Shown here in pieces: positions 46,870 through 53,600 of a DNA stretch of 60,815 nucleotides (positions within the stretch are counted from its first letter, which is position 1; each line of letters begins with the position of its first letter). The notes beneath the pieces were generated by a model that saw only the letters and a program-made list of their open reading frames with translations, was not told the DNA's origin and searched no databases. The stretch is from Actinomycetota bacterium (GTDB lineage: Bacteria; Actinomycetota; Actinomycetes; Streptosporangiales; Streptosporangiaceae), in NCBI GenBank assembly GCA_027313705.1, contig DAHVDE010000117.1:1-60815 (forward strand). Direction: 5' to 3'. A program made the position numbers and the translations under genes.

Positions 46870-47259
46870 TCAGCTTGGCCTGGTACTCTTGGCGGCCGCT
46901 ACGGCCGTGGCCGGTGCTTTCTGGCGGAAAGTGAAGTGACTTATCGCGATTAGCAGGCTGAGCACTGCTACCGCGGCGACGCCGGCTCGCTCCGACCAGA
47001 CGCCGGAAACAATCAGCATTTCCGCTACGGCAAAGTTGACGACGATCGCCGACGTGCCCGTAACCACGAATCGCGCGGCTGCATCGAGGCCGGCCAGCCA
47101 GGTTCGCACGGCCAGCGCCGGAGCCAGGGCGAGGAACAAGAGCACCAAGGGCGGCCGCACTGCGGTGTGGAAACCCGCGATGGCGAGGGCAGCCCCCACT
47201 GCCCCCGCCGCGAGCGATCCGGTCGTCAGCCAGCGAGTCGCTGCCCGGCCCGATCTCAT
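46870..47259 (-). CDS. Small four-helix membrane protein
   Basis: 129 aa from the ATG at 47259, preceded by a G-run ribosome site; a longer frame to 47427 is unlikely. Four hydrophobic helices are visible (about 10-30, 33-50, 60-78, 88-106), with a cytoplasmic basic tail. It could be a GtrA-like helper of polyprenyl-sugar transfer from its size and its place one gene before the DPM-like enzyme, but no GtrA signature was recognised. The 254-bp gap to the divergent aminotransferase gene holds no other gene. Confidence 0.6.
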   Translation of the reverse strand: MRSGRAATRWLTTGSLAAGAVGAALAIAGFHTAVRPPLVLLFLALAPALAVRTWLAGLDAAARFVVTGTSAIVVNFAVAEMLIVSGVWSERAGVAAVAVLSLLIAISHFTFRQKAPATAVAAAKSTRPS

Positions 47260-47513
47260 GTACCCCCCTGAGGACGCCGGTAATGAACCCGGTTCGCCAA
47301 CCGCAGCGCACCCCGACGCCGCGGCCAGCCTTCTGCTGAGAACTCGGAGCTCTGTCGAACCCTTCGGCGATTTGCTGTTCAGCAGACCTCTTCGTGATAT
47401 GCCAGTCAGCGGGGCGCCAACCGTCATCCACTTGCTTGAGATAACCCCCCCGGCATGCAGTGACCGTGCGGATCATGTGGATGCGAGATGAAGAAGCGTG
47501 ATCTGATATCCGG

Positions 47514-48710
47514 ATGGGACACCCGCAGACCAGGCGGCCGCTGCTCAATCGCGGCCTGGCCAGCCTCGGCACGACGATCTTCGCTGAGATGTCGGAACTT
47601 GCCGTCCGCACGGGTTCTGTCAACCTGGGTCAGGGGTTTCCCGACACCGACGGGCTACCCCAGATCGCCCGGGCCGCCGCGGACGCCATCTTGGCCGGTC
47701 AAGGCAACCAGTACCCGCCTGGAGCGGGGATACCCGAGCTTCGCCTGGCCGTGGCCGATCATCAGCGGCGGTTTTACCAGCTCGATCTCGATCCTGACGC
47801 TTGCGTCCTCGTCACCGCCGGAGCCACCGAGGCGATCGCAGCGGCGCTGCTCGCACTGGTGGAACCTGGCGACGAGGTGATCGCGTTCGAGCCGTACTAC
47901 GACTCGTACGCCGCCTGCATCGCCATGGCCGGAGGGGTTCGGGTGCCGGTGACGCTCAGGGCACCTGGCTTCCGTCCAGACCTTGACGCCCTCCGGTCGG
48001 CCGTCACCGACCGCACCAGGCTCATCTTGCTGAACTCGCCGCATAACCCGACCGGCTCTGTTTTCACCCGCGCCGAACTAACCGCGATCGCCGAGCTCGC
48101 CTGCGAGCGCGACCTGCTGGTCATCTCGGACGAGGTCTACGAGCACATGGTCTTCGACGGCGAGCACGTCCCCGTCTGCACGCTGCCAGGAATGGCCGGG
48201 CGGACCGCCACGATCAGTTCGGCGGCCAAGACCTTTTCTTTCACCGGCTGGAAAATCGGCTGGGTAACAGGCATGCCGGCGATGGTTTCCGCTATTCGCA
48301 CGGTCAAGCAGTTCTTGACCTACGTCAATGGCGGACCCTTCCAGTACGCCATCGCCAAGGCACTCGCCCTGCCCGCCGAGTACTACCGGTCGGTGGCTGC
48401 TGACCTGGCTCCGAAGCGGGACCTGATGTGCGACGGCCTCGCGACGGCGGGATTCGAGGTTTACCGGCCAGGGGGTACCTATTTCATTACCACCAACATC
48501 AGGTCCCTTGCTCGCGAGATGACCGGCCTTGAGTTCTGCCGGTGGCTGCCAGCAGCGACCGGCGTGGTCGCGATCCCGATGCAGGTCTTCTACGACGACG
48601 CCGAAGCCGGGCGGCATCAGGTCAGGTTCGCCTTCTGCAAGCGGAAAGAAGTGCTGGGCGAGGCTCTGACCAGGCTCGCCGCCCTGCAGGCTGGCGCGGC
48701 AGGCACTTAG
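47514..48710 (+). CDS. PLP aminotransferase, N-succinyldiaminopimelate aminotransferase (DapC)-like
   Basis: Class I aminotransferase, 398 aa. Seen: TGSVNLGQGFPDTDGLP, AGQGNQYPPGAGIPELRLAV, LVTAGATEAIAAALLALVEP, LNSPHNPTGSVFT, ISDEVYEHMVFDGEH, and the PLP lysine in SSAAKTFSFTGWKIGW (about K239). This is closest in pattern to actinobacterial DapC or to kynurenine/methionine aminotransferases; the substrate is unresolved. The ATG has no strong ribosome site. It stands alone, divergent from the glycan operon. Confidence 0.85.
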   Translation: MGHPQTRRPLLNRGLASLGTTIFAEMSELAVRTGSVNLGQGFPDTDGLPQIARAAADAILAGQGNQYPPGAGIPELRLAVADHQRRFYQLDLDPDACVLVTAGATEAIAAALLALVEPGDEVIAFEPYYDSYAACIAMAGGVRVPVTLRAPGFRPDLDALRSAVTDRTRLILLNSPHNPTGSVFTRAELTAIAELACERDLLVISDEVYEHMVFDGEHVPVCTLPGMAGRTATISSAAKTFSFTGWKIGWVTGMPAMVSAIRTVKQFLTYVNGGPFQYAIAKALALPAEYYRSVAADLAPKRDLMCDGLATAGFEVYRPGGTYFITTNIRSLAREMTGLEFCRWLPAATGVVAIPMQVFYDDAEAGRHQVRFAFCKRKEVLGEALTRLAALQAGAAGT

Positions 48711-48814
48711 TTCCCGCGGCCAAGCGGAAGTTAGCGAGTCGTTATCAAGCTATCGTCGGCACCGTCGAGATGGCGCGTCATCATTGGCGTGTGACCGTTT
48801 GGCTACACAAGCGC

Positions 48815-48844
48815 GTGACATAGGACTACTCGTCCGGTTACCAT
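48815..48844 (+). promoter_or_regulatory. Candidate promoter of the sensor/kinase/protease operon
   Basis: GTGACA (48815-48820), an 18-nt spacer and TACCAT (48839-48844) lie 116 bp before the operon's first ATG. The -35 matches 5 of 6 and the -10 keeps the key TA...T. This predicts a leader of about 110 nt that contains the small hairpin at 48928-48944. Confidence 0.4.
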
Positions 48845-48927
48845 ATCGTCACTGCTGGTATGCGGGAGTGGCATGTCAGCTTGCCGTGCGTCAGCGGCGA
48901 GGGCAGTTTTCCTGACGTCACACCTGG

Positions 48928-48944
48928 GCCAGGAACTGGCCCGC
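48928..48944 (+). promoter_or_regulatory. Leader hairpin next to the ribosome site of the sensor gene
   Basis: GGGCCAG-GAA-CTGGCCC is a perfect 7-bp stem with a 3-nt loop, ending 3 bp before the GGAGGGGG ribosome-binding sequence of the gene at 48961. It could affect translation initiation of the whole operon. Confidence 0.45.
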
Positions 48945-48960
48945 AGGAGGGGGAAGCCTG

Positions 48961-50415
48961 ATGCCTGAAATGTCGTGGGAGCATGCGCCAGAGGCGCGGG
49001 CGGCGCTCAACGCCATCGTCTCTGATCCTGATCACGGGGTGGCCGCGCTTTCTAGCCCGACGACAATGTCCAATCTGCTCAAGGACTACCTGCCCGACGC
49101 ACCGAGGGAAAAGAGCATCCTGGTTGCCGCCGCGGAAGCGGGCCTCGCCGACACGCTGCGCGAGCACGTCGCCCAGGGAATGGACGCGAGCACGGCGATC
49201 CGGCTGACCGCGTCTTCCTTCGCCGCGAGCACGCCGTTCACGCCCGAGGCGTGCGGCTGGGTGACCAGTGAGCTCGCGATCGCGCTCGGCATCAGCCAGC
49301 CGGGGATGCCTGGTGGCACACACCGGCCGGGGTTCGCGCCGAACGCGGGCGAAGCCATGCCCACCAGGCTGGCCGGCTCGCCGGGCACGCCAGGTACGCC
49401 GGGCACGCCAGGTACGCCGGGCACGCCAGGGCAGGGTTACCAGGGCCAGGGCGCCGGTCAGGCACCCGCACAGCCCAATCCGCAGGACCAGCCGACCGCG
49501 GTCGGCTGGATTCCCGGTTACGGCCAGCAGCAAGGCGCGGGCTACGGCGGCGCCGCCCCGGCCGCTGGCCAGGGGTTCCAGGGCCAGCAAGGCTTCCAGA
49601 CCGCGCCGCCACCCGCCGTCGGGTATCCGGGCCAGCAGGGCTTCCATGGACAGCAGGGCCCGGCCCAGCCTGGCCAAGCCGGCGGCACTCCTGCCTGGTC
49701 TCCGAGCGGCCGTTTCGGCGGTCCGGCCGGCTACGGCGGCACGCCGGTCAAGTCGGGCGGGTCAAAGCGCGGATTGTTCATCGGCGGCGGCATCGGCGCC
49801 GCGGTCGTCGTCGTGATCGCCGTCGTGATCGCGCTGGCAAACAGCGGGCCGACCCCACCGCCATCGCCGACGACTTCGGCGTCGCCCGTTGCGTCGGTTA
49901 CCACTACGCCGCCGGTCACGCCGTCGCCGACCACTCCGGTTACGTCGATCGAATCGCTGACCACGATCATGAACCCGCCTGGCCAGTCGTCGGTCGGCAC
50001 CAAATGCGTGAAGGCGGTGTTTTTCGGCCTGAACGCATCGAGCATCGCGAATCGCATCTTCTGCCCCGACACTACGGCCAAGAACGTGCAGGTCTGGGGC
50101 TACCAGTTCTTTACGGCCAGCGGCTACCAGGCCGGACTCGCCCATATCAACACCTACACCGGCTTCAAGTCGACCTCTACTAGCTGCCCGCCCACGGGCA
50201 GCAGCACGGCGGGCACGGCGACCTGGCACGCCAACCACAACCCGAAGTACGTCAATCACCCTGGCCAGATCCTGGAATGCTTCGTCGACGGGCAACAGCC
50301 GGTACTGATCTGGACGATGCCGACGATGAACACGTTCTTCATCGGCGAGGACCGGGTCAAGCAAACCACGATCACCACGGTGCTCAACTGGTGGAAGACT
50401 CTGGTCTATGGCTGA
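48961..50415 (+). CDS. Single-pass membrane protein with TPG-repeat linker and extracytoplasmic domain (putative sensor)
   Basis: 484 aa; no named family recognised. Residues 1-110 form a helical Ala-rich domain (NLLKDYLPDAPREKSILVAA ... CGWVTSELAIALGI). Residues 139-158 are five GTP repeats, followed by a Gly/Gln/Pro-rich stretch to 268. Residues 271-294 are one transmembrane helix preceded by KSGGSKR, which places the N-terminus in the cytoplasm. A Thr/Pro-rich stalk (298-333) leads to an extracytoplasmic domain (about 340-484) with four cysteines (C349, C368, C409, C440) and VWGYQFFTASGYQAGLAHIN. That last domain resembles sensor tails of some actinobacterial Ser/Thr kinases. It has GGAGGGGG upstream and starts the five-gene operon. 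A role as ligand sensor or scaffold is inferred. Confidence 0.8.
   Translation: MPEMSWEHAPEARAALNAIVSDPDHGVAALSSPTTMSNLLKDYLPDAPREKSILVAAAEAGLADTLREHVAQGMDASTAIRLTASSFAASTPFTPEACGWVTSELAIALGISQPGMPGGTHRPGFAPNAGEAMPTRLAGSPGTPGTPGTPGTPGTPGQGYQGQGAGQAPAQPNPQDQPTAVGWIPGYGQQQGAGYGGAAPAAGQGFQGQQGFQTAPPPAVGYPGQQGFHGQQGPAQPGQAGGTPAWSPSGRFGGPAGYGGTPVKSGGSKRGLFIGGGIGAAVVVVIAVVIALANSGPTPPPSPTTSASPVASVTTTPPVTPSPTTPVTSIESLTTIMNPPGQSSVGTKCVKAVFFGLNASSIANRIFCPDTTAKNVQVWGYQFFTASGYQAGLAHINTYTGFKSTSTSCPPTGSSTAGTATWHANHNPKYVNHPGQILECFVDGQQPVLIWTMPTMNTFFIGEDRVKQTTITTVLNWWKTLVYG
49381..49430 (+). repeat. 18-bp tandem repeat encoding the Thr-Pro-Gly array
   Basis: The unit CCGGGCACGCCAGGTACG occurs at 49381-49398 and 49399-49416, and 14 bases of a third copy end at 49430. 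It encodes (GTP)n in the cytoplasmic linker of the putative sensor. Copy number is prone to slippage. Confidence 0.85.
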
Positions 50416-50457
50416 CGGCGACCTGGTTGACGGGGAAACGCTGATTGGTCACCGCTG

Positions 50458-51198
50458 ATGACCGAGACGCTGATGCCGGGGGGCGGTGTCGCGAGACGAC
50501 CGCTGCACTTCATCGTGATGGCGGACTGCTCAGGGTCGATGAAGGGCGAGAAGATGCAGGCGCTGAACTACGCCCTGCGGTCGATGCTGCCCCATCTGCT
50601 CGACTGGGAACGTGATCAGCTTCAGGCGCAGTTGCTGATCAGGATCCTGGCGTTCGCTTCAGCGCCCAACTGGTACGTGGCCGATCCGGTTCCCGTTGCC
50701 GAACTGAGCGCGCGCTGGCGGAACCTGGAGTACGTGCCCATGGGCCGCACCAACATGGGCCAGGCGTTCCGTGCGGTCGCCGAGGCACTCGGCCCGGCGC
50801 GGCTCGAGCGACGCGCGCTCCGCCCGGCCATCCTGCTGATCACCGACGGCCTGCCGACGGACCCGCCAGGAGGGTTTGAGCAGGGACTTGAGGCCCTGCT
50901 CAATGTTCCCGCCGGACGTTCTGCCCTGCGGCTGGCGGTGGCCATCGGCAGGGACGCGAGCTCAGAGCCGCTCGACAGGTTCAGGAGCCACGACGTGCCC
51001 GTGCTCGTCGCCGACGGCACTGACGAGATCGCCGACCGGCTGGTCACTGCCTCGATCGCGGTTTCGCGGATGTCGGAGGTCGGGGCGAACAGGGAAGCAC
51101 TGGCCGAGCAGCTCCTGCATGCAGGACCGCAGCTTAATTCCGGGCCCGTGCAGCCGAGGGAGCCTGGCAAGTTCAGCATCGACGACTCGATCCTGTGA
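50458..51198 (+). CDS. vWA-domain protein, TerY-like
   Basis: 246 aa, von Willebrand factor A fold with an intact metal-ion-dependent adhesion site: DCSGS at 23-27 in VMADCSGSMKGEKMQALNYA, T98 in MGRTNMGQAF, and D130 in LLITDGLPTDPP. It matches the TerY group of vWA proteins, which occur with a PP2C phosphatase and a zinc-ribbon kinase. No signal peptide, so it is cytosolic. The start has only a distant GGGGAAA. It ends overlapping the phosphatase start. Its likely role is to bridge the kinase and phosphatase to a partner through metal-dependent binding. Confidence 0.9.
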   Translation: MTETLMPGGGVARRPLHFIVMADCSGSMKGEKMQALNYALRSMLPHLLDWERDQLQAQLLIRILAFASAPNWYVADPVPVAELSARWRNLEYVPMGRTNMGQAFRAVAEALGPARLERRALRPAILLITDGLPTDPPGGFEQGLEALLNVPAGRSALRLAVAIGRDASSEPLDRFRSHDVPVLVADGTDEIADRLVTASIAVSRMSEVGANREALAEQLLHAGPQLNSGPVQPREPGKFSIDDSIL

Positions 51199-52271
51199 TG
51201 CTCATGCCAGCGGCCGGCAAGCCGGCCGATCCAATGGAACGCCCGTCGGGCTGGGTGGTGCTGACAGCCTCGCAGCGCGGTGCCGCGCACGTCGCCATGG
51301 AGACGCCGAACCAGGACTGCGTCGCTTTCGAGCGGGCAGGCTCGGCCGGGGTAATCGCGGCGGTCGCCGACGGCCACGGGCACTCACGTCACCTGCGCAG
51401 TGCCAGAGGCTCGCGGCTCGCGGTCGGCGTTGGCTGCAGGGTCGGCCAGGAACTGGCCGACCAGCTAGAGGCTGGCGAGCTCGCCGACCCGCCTGCCGGG
51501 GCAGCCGCGGACCTCGCGGACACCCTCGACAGCCCGGCTGAGCGAATCGCCGATCTCGTGCGGCTATTCCTAGTGCCAGAAGTGATAGCGCGCTGGCGCG
51601 CGGCGGTCGCCGCCGACGTGGCCGGTGACCCGTTCACCGAGGCCGAGGAAGGCAAGCGGCGTCCTGGCGATGATCCGGTGATCGCGTACGGCTCGACGCT
51701 GCTGCTCTGCCTGGCTCTCGGCAAGTGGCTGGTTATGGCGCAGATCGGCGACGGCGACGTGGTGGTCGTCAGGGCCACAGGAACGGCCGTGCTGCCCGTA
51801 CCTGCCGACCCGCACCTGGACGGACAGGCAACTACCAGCCTGTGCGGGCCCGAGGCCGCCAGCGACTTCAGGGTCGCGGTTGTCGAGACCGCCGCGGTGC
51901 AGCCGCTGGCGGTGCTGATGGCGACCGACGGCTACGGCAACGCCCAGATCGTCGAAGACTGGCCGAACTCGTTCAGCAAGGACCTGACCTGGCTGCTCGG
52001 CCAGCAGGACACCGGCTGGCTGGCCAGTCAGCTGCCGTCCTGGGCGGAGCGCTGTGCTTCGGCGGACGGCAGCGCCGACGACACTACGGTGGCCCTCATG
52101 ATCTCGCCAGCAGGCCAGGCGATGCAGCCGCCCGCCGACGCCGGATCGCAAGGACCAGAGCCAGCTCTCGGCTCTGACGAGATCACGATTCCGGCAGTGA
52201 GCCACACCGGCTCAGACTCGGCGGAGCTTGCCGAGGCCGGCGATTCTGACACCGAAGCGGAGGCCAGGTGA
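51195..52271 (+). CDS. PP2C-family Ser/Thr phosphatase of a TerY-P-type triad
   Basis: 358 aa; the frame opens at GTG 51195, and an ATG at 51198 overlaps the vWA stop (TGATG). PP2C motifs are in order: AMETPNQDCVAFE (D41), VIAAVADGHGHSRHLRSA (D59-G60), PVIAYGSTLLLCLAL, MAQIGDGDVVVV, LMATDGYGNAQI, and SADDTTVALMI. All metal-binding aspartates are present, so it should be active. The C-terminal 60 residues are an acidic, likely disordered tail. It overlaps the kinase by 4 bp. It should reverse phosphorylation by the partner kinase. Confidence 0.92.
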   Translation: MMLMPAAGKPADPMERPSGWVVLTASQRGAAHVAMETPNQDCVAFERAGSAGVIAAVADGHGHSRHLRSARGSRLAVGVGCRVGQELADQLEAGELADPPAGAAADLADTLDSPAERIADLVRLFLVPEVIARWRAAVAADVAGDPFTEAEEGKRRPGDDPVIAYGSTLLLCLALGKWLVMAQIGDGDVVVVRATGTAVLPVPADPHLDGQATTSLCGPEAASDFRVAVVETAAVQPLAVLMATDGYGNAQIVEDWPNSFSKDLTWLLGQQDTGWLASQLPSWAERCASADGSADDTTVALMISPAGQAMQPPADAGSQGPEPALGSDEITIPAVSHTGSDSAELAEAGDSDTEAEAR

Positions 52272-53575
52272 GCGGCCAGATATCGCTCCAGGGCAGGACC
52301 CTCAGAATGGTCCGGGCGGGCACGGCGGTATCGGTCGGCGAGCGCCTCGGCGAGGGCGGCCAGGGCGTAGTCCATGCGGTCACCATCGGCGGCGCTCCCT
52401 ACGCGGCCAAGTGGTACCGATACGCCGCCTCAGACGAGCTGCGCAGGTCGATTGCCTGGCTGGTCGAACATGGCCGACCGCACCGTGCCTTCATCTGGCC
52501 GATCGACCTGGTAGTCAGCGACGAGGTTGGCGGCTTCGGCTACGTGATGCCAAGGCTCGAGCCGCGTTTTTCCTCTTTCGCCCAGCTCGTTTCCAAGCCG
52601 GAGCAGCCGCCCTTCCGGGTGGTCATCAGCATCGGCAGGCACCTGGTTACCGCGTTCGAGGCCCTGCACTCGGCCGGCCTGTGCTACCGCGACATCAGCT
52701 TCGGCAACCTGTGGGTCGACCCCGACCACGCCGACGTCGCCATTATCGACAACGACAACGTCGGCCTTGACGGCGGCGAGGTCTTCGTCTGGGGCACGTT
52801 GCGCTTCATGGCACCCGAGGTGGTGCGGCGCGAGGCCGCTCCGTCCAGTCTCACCGACCTGCACTCGCTGGCCGTGTTCGTGTTTTACCTCTTTATGCAC
52901 GGCCATCCACTTGAGGGTGTTCGCACCGATTCCTCCTATTCGTGGTCGCCTTCTGACCATCATTCGGAGACCGACCTGGCCCTGAGGCACTTCGGCACCG
53001 AGCCGGTGTTCATTTTCGACCCGCAGGACCATTCGAACCCGCCCAGGCCAGGCGATCCGGTGGCGGTCTGGTGGCGGCTCTATCCGAAGTTCTTCCGCGC
53101 CGTCTTCGAGCGCGCCTTCAGCTCCGGGTTGCGTGACCCCTCCGGCCTCGGCCGGGTCGCCGAAGGCGTCTGGCGGCGTGCCCTGGTCAAGCTGGGCGAT
53201 TGCGTGGCCGTCTGCCAGTGCAACGCCTCGGTGTTCTATGACCCAGACGACCCTGGCCTGCGCTGCTGGAACTGCAACCAGATACCGCCGAGGCCGCCAT
53301 TGCTCGAACTGCCTGGCTCGACCGTGGTGCTGTCAGAAGGCGCCGTTGTCACCGCACATCACCTGACCAGAAACCGCGACTACGACACGGTTGTCGCCAC
53401 CGTGGAGGCCCATCCGGCCAGGCCGGGCGAGCTCGTGCTGCACAACGTCAGCGAGAAGGCGTGGACGATGACGCCGATCGGCGAGGAACCCAAGACCGTC
53501 GATCCGCAGCGCAGGCTCGGCATCCGCCCGATGGCCATTGACTTTGGTTCCGCACGTGGAAAGATCACCAGCTAA
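52268..53575 (+). CDS. Ser/Thr protein kinase with C-terminal zinc ribbon (TerY-P type)
   Basis: 435 aa. Kinase lobe motifs: the P-loop GEGGQGVVHAVTI (28-40), the VAIK-type lysine K48 in YAAKWYRY, the catalytic loop YRDISFGNLWV (R141, D142, N147), DND at 161-163 where DFG is usual, and FMAPEVVRRE. The DND form is typical of TerY-P kinases. A zinc ribbon follows near 312-336 (CVAVCQCNASVFYDP, GLRCWNCNQIPPRPP), then a beta-rich C-terminal domain. Soluble, no transmembrane helix. It overlaps the phosphatase gene by 4 bp and lies 25 bp before the FHA-PrsW gene. Confidence 0.92.
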   Translation: MSGQISLQGRTLRMVRAGTAVSVGERLGEGGQGVVHAVTIGGAPYAAKWYRYAASDELRRSIAWLVEHGRPHRAFIWPIDLVVSDEVGGFGYVMPRLEPRFSSFAQLVSKPEQPPFRVVISIGRHLVTAFEALHSAGLCYRDISFGNLWVDPDHADVAIIDNDNVGLDGGEVFVWGTLRFMAPEVVRREAAPSSLTDLHSLAVFVFYLFMHGHPLEGVRTDSSYSWSPSDHHSETDLALRHFGTEPVFIFDPQDHSNPPRPGDPVAVWWRLYPKFFRAVFERAFSSGLRDPSGLGRVAEGVWRRALVKLGDCVAVCQCNASVFYDPDDPGLRCWNCNQIPPRPPLLELPGSTVVLSEGAVVTAHHLTRNRDYDTVVATVEAHPARPGELVLHNVSEKAWTMTPIGEEPKTVDPQRRLGIRPMAIDFGSARGKITS

Positions 53576-53600
53576 ATAGGCACGGAAAGAGTAAAGCCCG

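Noticed and set aside
46661-47623. Minus-strand open frame of 320 aa over the small membrane protein and divergent gap
   Set aside because: It runs across the start of the plus-strand aminotransferase and overlaps a better-supported membrane protein frame.
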